This document shows, in pieces, positions 12,101 through 20,202 of a stretch of 34,596 bases of DNA. The DNA lies in assembly GCA_020845635.1 (NCBI GenBank), contig JADLFI010000038.1, forward strand, positions 1 to 34,596. Direction: 5' to 3'. The DNA comes from Bacteroidia bacterium. Its GTDB lineage: Bacteria; Bacteroidota; Bacteroidia; UBA4408. Within the stretch, counting starts at the first letter, position 1; each line of letters begins with the position of its first letter. The notes below the pieces were generated by a model. The model was not told the origin of the DNA. It searched no databases and worked only from the letters and a program-made list of their open reading frames with translations. The position numbers and the translations under genes were made by a program.

Positions 12101-12559
12101 TATACCGCTAAAAATGAGCAACAGATGATTAAAGAACTAGAATTAAACAACAGCTATGTTTTTAGTTTGGATAATAACAATATCGAAATTGAATCGGAAG
12201 ATGTGCAAATTATTCCGGTAGATATTCCGGGATGGAAAACCCTAAATAATGGGGCATTAACTGTAGCTTTAGATATTGTGATTACCGAAAAATTACGCGA
12301 GGAAGGTATAGCACGTGAGTTGGTAAACAGAATACAAAATTTGAGAAAAGAACTAAGATTTGATTTAACCGACCGCATAATATTGAAAATCAAATCACAA
12401 AATGAAATTAAATCAGCAGTATTAAATAATTTAGACTATATTTGCACCGAAATTTTAGCCAATAAAATTGATTTTATTGAACAAGCCCCCTCGTCAGAGG
12501 CTGTATCAGTTGAATTAGAAGAAGGCTTAGGTGCTGTAGTACAAGTAGTTAAAGTATAA
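9122..12559 (+). CDS. ileS: Isoleucyl-tRNA synthetase
   Basis: Charges tRNA-Ile with isoleucine and edits misactivated valine. The 1145 residues are longer than the E. coli-type enzyme (about 940). The class I HIGH signature appears as GIHH at 56-59 in the context GPPSANGLPGIHH, and the KMSKS signature as KMSKR at 690-694. Between them lies the CP1 editing domain, including LAWTTTPWTLPSNTALAV. GWDTHGLPVE and LIDVWFDSGAMPYAQ are also present. No C-terminal cysteine zinc motif is seen. Together these features point to the longer, eukaryote-like (type 2) lineage, which often has low sensitivity to mupirocin; that property is inferred, not seen. A DksA-like gene follows after 17 bases. Confidence 0.97.
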   Translation: MTNYKTYNQLNLPEVAIEAQKKWEAENTFDQSIETREGKAPFVFYEGPPSANGLPGIHHVMARTIKDIFCRYKTLKGYQVKRKAGWDTHGLPVELGVEKSLGITKEDIGTKITVEQYNLECRKDVMKYTDVWITLTQKMGYWVDMQNPYITYNNKYIESVWWLLAQLYKKNVLYKGYTIQPYSPAAGTGLSSHELNQPGCYRDVKDRTAVAMFKIVNNTLSESLFTKTNCTDIYFLAWTTTPWTLPSNTALAVGKKINYVLVKTYHPYLFKVVNVVLAKDLLDKYFPAKNKDLSFETYKEGDKNIPFEVIAEIKGEQLLGISYHQLLPFAQPENGDAFKVIPGDFVTTVDGTGIVHMAPSFGADDFRAAQQSGIGSLTLVDKRGKFLPQVSDGIFLYGNEYVKEAYLSAEELEQEFQHQKKVLESNGKIKELKNYLSVDERIILKLQEEGKLFKKESYEHSYPHCWRTDKPVLYYPLDSWFIKTTDFKERMIELNNTINWKPESTGSGRFGNWLENLNDWNLSRSRFWGIPIPIWTSEDKTEQICIESAEHLKAEIDNAISKGFMTSNPLAAFVPGNNDEDNYNTFDLHKPYADNIVLERNGKKLFRETDLIDVWFDSGAMPYAQVHYPFENKELIDKNLYYPADFIAEGVDQTRGWFFTLHAIAAMCFDSVAYKNVVSNGLVLDKNGQKMSKRLGNAVDPFQTIDKYGPDATRWYMITNAAPWDNLKFDVEGISEVQRKFFGTLHNTYSFFALYANVDGFSYKEENIPLHQRPEIDRWIISELNTLIKNVEQAYDEYEPHRAGRLIEEFVDEHLSNWYVRLCRRRFWKGDYSNDKVAAYQTLYTCLETISILFSPIAPFFAERLFGDLNAVTQKIKSPSVHLSNFPKYNPQEVDSTLEQKMELAQKISSMILAIRKRENIRVRQPLAKIQIPVLNDDIKSKIEAVKDLILSEVNVKEMDLVNEDQTHIVKNLKLNFKTLGKKYGKFMKNIQDYTAKNEQQMIKELELNNSYVFSLDNNNIEIESEDVQIIPVDIPGWKTLNNGALTVALDIVITEKLREEGIARELVNRIQNLRKELRFDLTDRIILKIKSQNEIKSAVLNNLDYICTEILANKIDFIEQAPSSEAVSVELEEGLGAVVQVVKV

Positions 12560-12576
12560 TATTAAAAGTTTTAGAT

Positions 12577-13779
12577 ATGGCAAAGAAAATTCAGAAAGCA
12601 GCAAAAGCTCCGGCAAAAAAAACTTCAAAGCCGGTAGCTAAAAAAGCTACTAAAGCTGTGGCCAAAAAAGCAACTAAACCTGTTGCTAAAAAAGTTGCCA
12701 AACCAGTGGCAAAGAAAGCTTCAAAACCGGTAGCTAAAAAAATGGTTAAACCGGCAGCCAAAAAAGCAACTAAACCCGTTGCTAAAAAAGTAACTAAAGT
12801 TGCACCTAAAAAAGCTGCTAAACCCGTTGCTAAAAAAGTAACTAAAGTTGCACCAAAAAAGGCAGCTAAACCCGTTGCTAAAAAAGTAACTAAAGTTGTG
12901 GCCAAAAAAGTAGCTAAACCCGTTGCTAAAAAAGCAACTAAAGTTGCACCAAAAAAGGCAGCTAAACCCGTTGCTAAAAAAGCAACTAAAGTTGCACCAA
13001 AAAAGGCAGCTAAACCCGTTGCTAAAAAAGTAACTAAAGTTGCACCAAAAAAAGCAGCCAAACCCCTTGCTAAGAAAGTTGCTAAACCTGTTAAAAAAAC
13101 AGTAAAACCGGTTGCCAAAAGTGTTGCTAAGCCAATTAAAAAGACCGATAAGACCTCAAACAAAGAGGTGGTTAAACCTATTGTAGTAAAGGTAGCAGCC
13201 AAAAGAGGTCGCAAACCTAATAAACCAATTGTTGAGTCTGCTTTATCAAAAAAACCAATTACTATTGATCAAATCATTGAAGCCAATAAAATTCCAATAG
13301 AGAAGAGTTTTCCGCAAACAAAACGCGAAATAAAAGCTACTTCAAGACCTTCTATTGATAGTGCTGATATGTTAGGCACCAACAAACCGGTGAAAGCTCC
13401 AATTATTGGTAAAACCAAATTTACCGATGAAGAACTCGAAGAGTTTAGAGAATTGATTAACAAAAAATTATCAGAAGCTGAAAGAGATTATGAATTATTG
13501 AAAGATACCCTTTCACACCGCGATAATAATGGCACAGATGATACCTCTCCTACTTTCAAACTTCTTGAAGATGGTTCTGAGGTAATGTCAAAAGAAGAAA
13601 CCACGCAATTAGCTATTCGTCAGGAAAAGTTTATCCAAAACTTAAAAAATGCTTTAATACGTATTGAGAATAAGACCTATGGAGTTTGCCGAGCTACCGG
13701 TAAAATGATTTCCAAAGAAAGGCTTAGAAGTGTACCACATGCTACTCTTAGTATTGAAGCCAAAAGAGAACAACAATAA
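12577..13779 (+). CDS. Lys/Ala-repeat (histone H1-like) protein with C-terminal TraR/DksA domain
   Basis: The 400 residues fall into two parts. Residues 1 to about 215 are almost only Lys, Ala, Pro, Val and Thr, in PVAKKATK/VAPKKAAK units like the tails of histone H1 and bacterial H1-like proteins; this part should bind DNA or RNA nonspecifically. A linker follows. From about residue 280 there is a DksA/TraR-like domain: a coiled coil (FTDEELEEFRELINKKL onwards) and a tail matching the zinc-finger region (YGVCRATGKMISKERLRSVP). Only one of the four zinc cysteines remains, which is usual in Bacteroidota members. It probably acts on RNA polymerase or the nucleoid. It sits 17 bases after ileS and before a strong terminator. 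Confidence 0.85.
   Translation: MAKKIQKAAKAPAKKTSKPVAKKATKAVAKKATKPVAKKVAKPVAKKASKPVAKKMVKPAAKKATKPVAKKVTKVAPKKAAKPVAKKVTKVAPKKAAKPVAKKVTKVVAKKVAKPVAKKATKVAPKKAAKPVAKKATKVAPKKAAKPVAKKVTKVAPKKAAKPLAKKVAKPVKKTVKPVAKSVAKPIKKTDKTSNKEVVKPIVVKVAAKRGRKPNKPIVESALSKKPITIDQIIEANKIPIEKSFPQTKREIKATSRPSIDSADMLGTNKPVKAPIIGKTKFTDEELEEFRELINKKLSEAERDYELLKDTLSHRDNNGTDDTSPTFKLLEDGSEVMSKEETTQLAIRQEKFIQNLKNALIRIENKTYGVCRATGKMISKERLRSVPHATLSIEAKREQQ
12772..13059 (+). repeat. Six tandem 48-bp repeats inside the DksA-like gene
   Basis: Six in-frame 48-bp units begin at 12772, 12820, 12868, 12916, 12964 and 13012, each starting AAACCCGTTGCTAA (a seventh, partial unit follows at 13060). They differ at only a few positions. 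Each encodes a 16-residue unit of the KPVAKKxTKVAPKKAA type; the third unit is the most divergent. The near-identity at DNA level suggests recent duplication, and copy number may vary between strains. Confidence 0.9.
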
Positions 13780-13806
13780 TTGATTGAAAAATAAGTCAGA
13801 AACAAT

Positions 13807-13838
13807 AAAGGCATACTACTTCGGTAGCTATGCCTTTT
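13807..13838 (+). terminator. Rho-independent terminator after the ileS-dksA-like unit
   Basis: A 13-bp stem with one bulged C and a TTCG tetraloop at 13820-13823, ending in TTTT. AAAGGCATACTAC pairs with GTAG and TATGCCTTT. It separates this unit from lspA. Confidence 0.85.
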
Positions 13839-13867
13839 AAATTGAATAATTAGAATAATATTTATTT

Positions 13868-14527
13868 GTGAAAAAGCCCTTACTCCTTATCATTATCATT
13901 TTGATTATTGATCAAGCCCTTAAATTATGGATAAAAAGCAATATGTACTTAGGTCAAGAATATGTAATTTTTCCCAATTGGGCTATAATACATTTTACCG
14001 AGAACAATGGTATGGCCTTTGGTATGGAACTAGCAGGCTATTATGGAAAATTGATGCTCAGTTTATTTAGGGTATTTGCCATTGCCGGTTTGGGCTATTA
14101 TCTATATTGGTTGGTAAAACATAAGCAACCTCAACTTTACATCTATTGTATAGCAATGGTATTTGCCGGAGCCTTCGGAAACATTATTGACAGTGCCTTT
14201 TATGGTATAATTTTTAATGATAGTTATAATCAGGTAGCCACTCTTTTTCCTCCTGAAGGCGGATATGCGCCATTCCTGTTTGGCAGAGTGGTTGATATGT
14301 TCTATTTTCCAATTGTTCAGGGGCATTTCCCACAGTGGTTTCCATTATGGGGCGGTGAAGATTTTATATTCTTCAGACCGGTATTCAACTTTGCCGATTT
14401 CTCTATTACCGTGGGTGTTTCATTAATAGTACTTAATCAAAGGAAGTTCTTTGCCGAAAGCAGTCCCGAAACCATAGCTGAAAACAAAAAATTACCTCAA
14501 GAGGAAAATGAAATAAAGACCAATTAA
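13868..14527 (+). CDS. lspA: Lipoprotein signal peptidase LspA
   Basis: Inner-membrane aspartic protease that removes the signal peptide from diacylated prolipoproteins, one step before Lnt. The 219 residues have four hydrophobic segments. Conserved blocks are IIDQALKLW near the start, FTENNGMAFG, GAFGNIIDS at 101-109, GRVVDMFYF with D143, and FNFADFSI with D177; D143 and D177 are the expected catalytic pair. About 30 residues are inserted between GNIIDS and GRVVDM, and the C-terminal tail is charged. This makes it longer than the E. coli enzyme (164) but is common in Bacteroidota. The start is GTG at 13868, directly before the first membrane segment. It converges on ansA with six bases between the stops. 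Confidence 0.94.
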   Translation: MKKPLLLIIIILIIDQALKLWIKSNMYLGQEYVIFPNWAIIHFTENNGMAFGMELAGYYGKLMLSLFRVFAIAGLGYYLYWLVKHKQPQLYIYCIAMVFAGAFGNIIDSAFYGIIFNDSYNQVATLFPPEGGYAPFLFGRVVDMFYFPIVQGHFPQWFPLWGGEDFIFFRPVFNFADFSITVGVSLIVLNQRKFFAESSPETIAENKKLPQEENEIKTN

Positions 14528-14533
14528 ATTAAC

Positions 14534-15556
14534 TCAACAAGAAATTTCGCCTCTCAAGTTAAGCTGAAGTAACTTCTTTATTTCATCAATATCGCTATAA
14601 TTTCCTAACAAATACATGAGTTTGGTAACAGCGGCCTCAAAGGTCATATCCATACCACCTATTACTCCGGCATTCTTTAAACCTATACTGGTAGCATAAC
14701 GACCCTGTTCTACCGAACCTTGGTTGCATTGTGTAATATTAAGTACTATAACTCCATTTCTTACTGCTTGTTCAATTTCATCTAAAAACCATTTCCGGGT
14801 GGTTCCATTACCAGAACCAAAGGTTTCAACAATAACTGCTTTTATTCCATCAATGCTGAAAATACTTTTTACCAACGATGGGGTAATCCCCGGAAATAAC
14901 TTTAAAACCCCTATATTACAGTTCATGGCAGAAGAAACATTTAATGTACCTCCAACCTGTTTATTTAATGCCTGATAGTTATAATCAATATCTATCCCGG
15001 CTTCGGCAAGTATTGGATAATTAGGCGATTTAAAAGCATCAAAATGTTCGGCATTATACTTATGCGTTCTATTCCCTCTGTATAATTTATATTCAAAATA
15101 AATAGCCACTTCTTTTACAATAGGTTCATTGTTTTGCTTTGCCCCGGCAATTTCAATGGCTGTTATCAAATTTTCTTTTCCATCTGTTCTAATAACCCCT
15201 ATAGGTAGCTGCGCTCCGGTTAAAATAACCGGTTTATTCAAGTTCTCTAGCATAAAACTCAAGGCCGATGCAGTAAAAGCCATAGTATCTGTTCCATGCA
15301 ATACCACAAACCCATCATAATCATTATAATTTTCTTTGATAGTTGAGGCAATTTTTACCCAGTCCTCAATATTCATATCTGAAGAATCAATAGGCTTATC
15401 AAAAGAATTTACCGATATATTTAAATCAAATTTTCCTAACTCAGGAACTTGTTGATATAGATGCTTAAAATCAAAAGGAACAAAAGTATGGCTTTTGGGA
15501 TCCATTACCATTCCTATAGTTCCACCGGTATATATAATTAAAACATTTGATTTCAC
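14534..15556 (-). CDS. ansA: Type I (cytoplasmic) L-asparaginase
   Basis: Hydrolyses L-asparagine to aspartate and ammonia. The 340 residues have the two threonine-containing active-site signatures: YTGGTIGM near residues 9-16 and VVLHGTDTMAFTASAL near 85-100. The length and the block LENLNKPVILTGAQ match the E. coli AnsA type. No signal peptide is present, which supports a cytoplasmic location. The start is a GTG overlapping the tatD stop (GTGA), so translation is probably coupled to tatD. It is the last gene of the ctp-tatD-ansA run. Confidence 0.93.
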   Translation of the reverse strand: MKSNVLIIYTGGTIGMVMDPKSHTFVPFDFKHLYQQVPELGKFDLNISVNSFDKPIDSSDMNIEDWVKIASTIKENYNDYDGFVVLHGTDTMAFTASALSFMLENLNKPVILTGAQLPIGVIRTDGKENLITAIEIAGAKQNNEPIVKEVAIYFEYKLYRGNRTHKYNAEHFDAFKSPNYPILAEAGIDIDYNYQALNKQVGGTLNVSSAMNCNIGVLKLFPGITPSLVKSIFSIDGIKAVIVETFGSGNGTTRKWFLDEIEQAVRNGVIVLNITQCNQGSVEQGRYATSIGLKNAGVIGGMDMTFEAAVTKLMYLLGNYSDIDEIKKLLQLNLRGEISC

Positions 15557-16338
15557 ACTCCAAAGATATGAATAGAATTTTGATTGGTTACTTCTGCTAC
15601 CTCAAATAAGCTGCATTGTTTTATTTCTGCTAATTTTTCAGCCACAAACCGTAAGTATGCAGCCTCATTTCGTTTACCCCGCATGGGTACAGGCGATAAA
15701 TAAGGAGCATCGGTTTCAAGTACCAAATACTTTAAATCAATATCGGCAATAACCTGAGCAAGGCCCGAATTTTTGTAGGTTAATACACCCCCAATTCCCA
15801 AATAAAATCCATAATTAATTAAACGCTGAGCTTCTTCTTTTGTTCCCGAAAAACAATGAAAAATCCCTTTAAAACTTTTGTCTTTATAGCTCTCTGTTTT
15901 TAGTTCTTCTAATAATTGAAATATTTCATTTATAGCATTTCTACAATGAATACTTACCGGCAAATCACGCTCTAAAGCCCATAAACATTGTGTTTTAAAG
16001 GCTTTCTTTTGTGCCTCAATAAAAGTTTTATCCCAATATAAATCTATTCCTATTTCACCAATGGCTATATATTTATTCCTATCAAGTTCAGCTTTAATAA
16101 GTTCTAATTGCGTATCAACCTGTTCATTTACCGAACAAGGATGAAGACCCATCATTCCAAAACAATGATGGGGATATTTTTCAAGCATTTGTTGCAGTCT
16201 TTCAATGCTTGTATCGTCAATATTAGGTAAAAAAAACCTTTTAACACCATATTGTTCCGCCCTTCTCAACATCTCATCTCTATCACTGTCAAACTCCGGG
16301 GCATATAGGTGAGTATGTGTATCACTTAAAATAATCAA
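15553..16338 (-). CDS. TatD-family metal-dependent hydrolase
   Basis: A TIM-barrel metallohydrolase; relatives act as 3'-5' DNA exonucleases or D-aminoacyl-tRNA deacylases. The 261 residues have the metal ligands in order: DTHTHLYAPEFD at 6-17, GEIGIDLYW, the histidine in LPVSIHCRNA, FHCFSGTKEEA, and the late aspartate in LETDAPYLSP. It overlaps ansA by four bases and lies 55 bases after the protease gene on the same strand. The motifs are all intact, but the cellular substrate is not shown by the sequence. Confidence 0.92.
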   Translation of the reverse strand: MIILSDTHTHLYAPEFDSDRDEMLRRAEQYGVKRFFLPNIDDTSIERLQQMLEKYPHHCFGMMGLHPCSVNEQVDTQLELIKAELDRNKYIAIGEIGIDLYWDKTFIEAQKKAFKTQCLWALERDLPVSIHCRNAINEIFQLLEELKTESYKDKSFKGIFHCFSGTKEEAQRLINYGFYLGIGGVLTYKNSGLAQVIADIDLKYLVLETDAPYLSPVPMRGKRNEAAYLRFVAEKLAEIKQCSLFEVAEVTNQNSIHIFGV

Positions 16339-16393
16339 AACAAAAAAATTTGGTTAAACAACAAAAAATGGGGAGAAAACTACAATCAATTTA

Positions 16394-18088
16394 TTATTCT
16401 TTTCCTTCAGTTTCATTAGAGTTTTTATAAGTACCGGCTAATATGGAGTTAAACTTATTATCGTCTTGGAATAAATTTACAGCCTCCATTATTTCTGAAT
16501 CATTAGCTAATAAATATTGTATTTTCCCTTTTTGATAGTAGTATTGTGTCACAATTTCGCGTTCAATAATTTGTTTTATTTCTTCCTTAAAAGTTATCAA
16601 ATCTTCTTTCTCTTGATGGGTAATTTTTTTCTCCATTATTTTAATCTCCTCTTTCATAGCTTCATTCATATAACTTTCTGTTTCCAGCATTTTCTGCAAT
16701 TCTTTAAATTTTTTCTCGGTATTAGTGGTATAGGAGTAATCTTTATCTTTTATGAAAGTCATAAAGTCATCATAATCTTTCTCCGAAATTTTAAATTCGG
16801 CTGCCGGTGCTATATTGGGGTTTTTCTTTCGGTACATTACGGCATATTCAAAAATATATAATTTATTTTCGAGTGTTCTGGCTATTAGGCTTGCCGCTTT
16901 TGCTTTTAGAGAAATATCAGGGTTTATACCCCCACCATCATAAACAATACGTCCTGCCTTTGTTTTAAAGGGTTTTATTAATGAGTCAGGTATTTTCCCG
17001 ACACTGCCATCAGCGTTTCTGTGGCTATAATCTAAAGCCTGAATACAGCGCCCGCTTGGAGTATAATATTTTGCTGTAGTTACCTTCAATTTTGAGTTGT
17101 AGGTTAAATCGGGGGTTGATTGAACAAGTCCTTTCCCAAAAGTACGTTGCCCTATAACTACTGCCCTGTCAAGATCTTGCAGGCTTCCTGAAACAATCTC
17201 GGAGGCTGAGGCAGAACCACGATTAACCAATACAACTAATGGCAAGTCTTTATCGTCAGGATTATTTAAGGTTTTGTAACTTTTTTGCCAACTCACCACT
17301 TTGCCTTTTGTACTTACTATTTCTTGTCCTTTATCAACAAATAAATTGGTAATATTTACTGATTCGTGTAATAAACCACCGGGGTTATTACGCAAATCCA
17401 ATACAAGTTTTTTAATATGATAGTGTTTCTTTAATGAGTCTATTGCTTCTTTCAATTCCTTACTGCATTTTTCAGTAAAACTGGTAAGAACTACATAGCC
17501 TATATCATCTTTAAGCACTCCGCAAAATGGTACTGCTTTAACTTTTATTTCTTCTCTAACTATTTTTTTTTCTATCTCTTTTCCATCTCTTTTTAACACA
17601 ACATTCAATGTTGTTCCGGGCTGCCCTTTAAGTATTTTGCTCATTTCGTCAGAGCTTTTGCCTTTTACAGACTTTCCATCTACCATCAGCAATGTATCGC
17701 CTGCCATAATTCCACTTTTATAAGCGGCATAATTCTCATAAGGTTCAGATATTATAATATACTCCCCACTTTTTCTAATTAATGACCCAATGCCTCCGTA
17801 CTGACCGGTGGTCATAAACCTATAATCTTCAATTTCTGACTCCGGTATGTAGGTTGTATATGGGTCTAAATCTTTAAGCATAGTGTCTATTCCCTTTTTT
17901 ACCATCTCACCGGGTTTAATATCGTCAACATAATTGGCATTTACCTGACGAAAGACTGAGGCAAAAATTTCAAGGTTTTTTGAAATTTCAAAGTAATTAT
18001 CTACAAACGAGGAGCTAAGCAATGCAACCAAAAATAATCCAATAACAGCAAGCGGTTTTACCAATCTCTTTAAAAAAAGTTTTTTCAT
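16394..18088 (-). CDS. S41-family C-terminal processing protease (Ctp/Prc-like)
   Basis: Periplasmic serine protease that cuts near the C-terminus of envelope proteins. In its 564 residues, a signal peptide or membrane anchor (about 10-30) is followed by a PDZ domain at roughly 95-170 (GQYGGIGSLI to PGTTLNVVL). The S41 peptidase core has LDLRNNPGGLL at 230-240, the serine motif GSASASE at 291-297, and the lysine in GQRTFGKGLVQ (K319). The C-terminal 150 residues are Lys/Glu-rich and probably helical. The catalytic Ser-Lys pair is intact. It leads a minus-strand run with tatD and ansA. Confidence 0.93.
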   Translation of the reverse strand: MKKLFLKRLVKPLAVIGLFLVALLSSSFVDNYFEISKNLEIFASVFRQVNANYVDDIKPGEMVKKGIDTMLKDLDPYTTYIPESEIEDYRFMTTGQYGGIGSLIRKSGEYIIISEPYENYAAYKSGIMAGDTLLMVDGKSVKGKSSDEMSKILKGQPGTTLNVVLKRDGKEIEKKIVREEIKVKAVPFCGVLKDDIGYVVLTSFTEKCSKELKEAIDSLKKHYHIKKLVLDLRNNPGGLLHESVNITNLFVDKGQEIVSTKGKVVSWQKSYKTLNNPDDKDLPLVVLVNRGSASASEIVSGSLQDLDRAVVIGQRTFGKGLVQSTPDLTYNSKLKVTTAKYYTPSGRCIQALDYSHRNADGSVGKIPDSLIKPFKTKAGRIVYDGGGINPDISLKAKAASLIARTLENKLYIFEYAVMYRKKNPNIAPAAEFKISEKDYDDFMTFIKDKDYSYTTNTEKKFKELQKMLETESYMNEAMKEEIKIMEKKITHQEKEDLITFKEEIKQIIEREIVTQYYYQKGKIQYLLANDSEIMEAVNLFQDDNKFNSILAGTYKNSNETEGKE

Positions 18089-18144
18089 TTTTTACATTGT
18101 GTTTTATATTTTTTGAAAAGGTGCTCGTTTTTACACTCAAACTT

Positions 18145-18152
18145 CAAAAATA
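18145..18152 (-). promoter_or_regulatory. Possible -7 box for the protease operon
   Basis: Reads TATTTTTG on the minus strand, matching TAnnTTTG, 57 bases before the protease start. The nearest TTTG (CAAA on plus at 18166-18169) is closer than the usual spacing. Confidence 0.35.
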
Positions 18153-18241
18153 ATAAAATTATTGCCAAACATTTTAATCTTTATAGGGCAATTGACCAAT
18201 ATTAACATTCACAGCAAATTATTGAACTGTGTATATAAAGT

Positions 18242-18267
18242 AATAGGAGCTATAAATAGCTCCTATT
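18242..18267 (-). terminator. Hairpin after the outer-membrane protein gene
   Basis: Perfect 11-bp stem: AATAGGAGCTA at 18242-18252 and TAGCTCCTATT at 18257-18267, with a 4-base loop. It lies 27 bases past the stop of the minus-strand gene. The following T-run is weak and interrupted, so this is a probable rather than classical terminator. Confidence 0.55.
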
Positions 18268-18293
18268 GGGTAAGATATTTTATGAATAAAAAG

Positions 18294-19073
18294 TTAAAAG
18301 GCCACACCAATACAGAGTCCGGTTCGTAAGCCCAAATAAGGAACTCCTTTAACATCCATAATCACTTTACTGCCTGAGGTGTTAACAACTTTGTTAAATC
18401 TCATATCCATATCGTCTATTTGTTCACTTAAATCACTCAAATCATCAGATATAGCACTGCCGTCAACGGTTAATCTAACCTTGCTTACACCGCCATGAAA
18501 ACCTATAATCCACCAATCAATAGACACTCTGTTTTTTATTATCCATTGTGCCCCTAACATTAGTCCGCCCCCAATACCTGAGTAGGTAAGCTTAGTACCT
18601 ATATTTTTATAATCAACCACGGGCGGATAGTTTGTAGAATCTTTGTACTCAAAAGTTGTTGCGGCAGTATATGCGGCATGTCGCATATATAACCCAAAAT
18701 AAAAACCATGTGGTGCCTGTTTATCATGCTTAACACCCGGGTAAATACGAAACTCTGGACTTACGTTATACCCTGAAAATTTTATATTCCCAATTCCTGA
18801 TGGAATCGAAGATTTAATAATTCCGGGCATCCCCAAGGTTGGTATCATGCCTCCCTGCAAAGCAAAGGATAGGTTTTTGTGTAAGGCTCTCTCGTATTGC
18901 AACGAAACATTGGCGGTACCTAAAGCAAATAAATTTAGTTTTACTACGTTTTTAGATGTTCTTGATTCCTGTTTTGTCGGATTTGGTTGGGCATTCCCAA
19001 CTTCCTGAGCATGTAGAATTTTTACATTCGTAAAAATAAATGCCAAAGCTATTAAAAGTAAATTTTTTTTCAT
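18294..19073 (-). CDS. Probable outer-membrane beta-barrel protein (DUF3575-like)
   Basis: 259 residues with a clear signal peptide (MKKNLLLIALAFIFTNV, probable cleavage after LHAQ). The mature part alternates polar and hydrophobic residues in short strands with glycine turns and ends in an aromatic residue (GLCIGVAF), as outer-membrane beta-barrels do. The segment VVKLNLFALGTANVSLQYE resembles the start of DUF3575-type barrels, but that match is from memory of the pattern. The function is unknown. It is transcribed alone, with a TAnnTTTG box upstream and a hairpin downstream. Confidence 0.7.
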   Translation of the reverse strand: MKKNLLLIALAFIFTNVKILHAQEVGNAQPNPTKQESRTSKNVVKLNLFALGTANVSLQYERALHKNLSFALQGGMIPTLGMPGIIKSSIPSGIGNIKFSGYNVSPEFRIYPGVKHDKQAPHGFYFGLYMRHAAYTAATTFEYKDSTNYPPVVDYKNIGTKLTYSGIGGGLMLGAQWIIKNRVSIDWWIIGFHGGVSKVRLTVDGSAISDDLSDLSEQIDDMDMRFNKVVNTSGSKVIMDVKGVPYLGLRTGLCIGVAF

Positions 19074-19143
19074 AGATTGTGGATAAGGTGAATAATAATT
19101 ACTCTAACGAAATTGTAAAATAATTAGTTGCGTTTTACTTAAC

Positions 19144-19151
19144 CAAAGTTA
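19144..19151 (-). promoter_or_regulatory. -7 box for the outer-membrane protein gene
   Basis: Reads TAACTTTG on the minus strand, a full match to TAnnTTTG, about 70 bases before the start codon at 19073. Confidence 0.5.
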
Positions 19152-19235
19152 CCTACCGCCTTATTATTTTAACATGCTTAACGAAAAAGATAACACCTTC
19201 CTATTTTATCAATAAAGTACTATCTATATTTTTGC

Positions 19236-20114
19236 TCAATTACGCTTATCAATACCCCACATAAGCTTTAAGCGAAGAGTATTCATAAAATCATTCCCCT
19301 TAATTCTCACTAAATTTATCATAAAATTTTCGCGCATTATGGTTAATTCCTCATTTGCGTCAAATATCTCTTGGCGCGAATCAAGAGTAACTAAGAAATT
19401 ATCATTCCGTCCCTCCACTCTTAATGTTACAATATCTTTATCAGAAATAATGATAGGACGTACATTAAGATTATGTGGAGATATAGGTGTAATGATAAAA
19501 TTTGACGAATCGGGCATTACCAAAGGGCCGCCACAACTTAAACTATAGGCGGTTGAACCTGTTGGTGTGGAAATGATTAATCCATCGGCCCAGTATGAAT
19601 TTAAAAACTCACCATTAACATAGGTATGTATAGTCATCATGGTGGTATTGTCGTTTTTATGTACAGTTACCTCATTCAATCCAAAATTAAATTTCCCGAA
19701 TGGATTTTGAGCTGCCTCTAATCGAACCAAAGAACGCTTATCAAGTTCATATTTACCGACAAATATAAGGTCAATAGCAGTTTCAATATCCTCAATAGAA
19801 ATGCCCGACAAAAACCCCAAACGACCGGTGTTAATTCCAATAATAGGAATGTTAGAATTACCCACCAAAGTTATTGTTTTAAGCATAGTTCCATCACCTC
19901 CAATACTACAAAAGAAAGAAGGCTTTCTCTGCAATACTTTGTCATCTTTGAAGCACGATATAATTGTACTGAACTTAATTTTCTCTTTAATGATATTATA
20001 AAAATCTTGATGCAAACATAGCTCAGCACCAGCACTTTCCAGTTTAGTAATTAAACGCTGAATTGGACTGGCATTGTAATTATTTAGAGACTTTCCGTAA
20101 ATGGCAATGAGCAT
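19236..20114 (-). CDS. nadK: NAD kinase
   Basis: Phosphorylates NAD+ to NADP+ in the cytoplasm. The 292 residues have the family signatures in order: GGDGTMLKT with GGDG at 72-75, INTGRLGFLS, FGLNEVTVHK, and WADGLIISTPTGSTAYSLS followed by CGGP. The final residues, about KLMWGIDKRN, are usual for Bacteroidota NadK. Length is normal. It is separated by 162 bases from the minus-strand outer-membrane gene and is divergent from the MbnP-like gene. Confidence 0.95.
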   Translation of the reverse strand: MLIAIYGKSLNNYNASPIQRLITKLESAGAELCLHQDFYNIIKEKIKFSTIISCFKDDKVLQRKPSFFCSIGGDGTMLKTITLVGNSNIPIIGINTGRLGFLSGISIEDIETAIDLIFVGKYELDKRSLVRLEAAQNPFGKFNFGLNEVTVHKNDNTTMMTIHTYVNGEFLNSYWADGLIISTPTGSTAYSLSCGGPLVMPDSSNFIITPISPHNLNVRPIIISDKDIVTLRVEGRNDNFLVTLDSRQEIFDANEELTIMRENFMINLVRIKGNDFMNTLRLKLMWGIDKRN

Positions 20115-20202
20115 AAAACAAATTATTTCGTAAATATAATTTATTTATTAAAAAAAACATAGTAATAAATTTAAAAGATAAAAATAAGTTCCAAGTATTT
20201 AT

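Noticed and set aside
12591-13214. A 207-codon minus-strand frame opposite the DksA-like gene
   Set aside because: It is the mirror of the Lys/Ala repeat (giving FLATGLAAFFGATLV units). The plus-strand frame has a real domain at its end.
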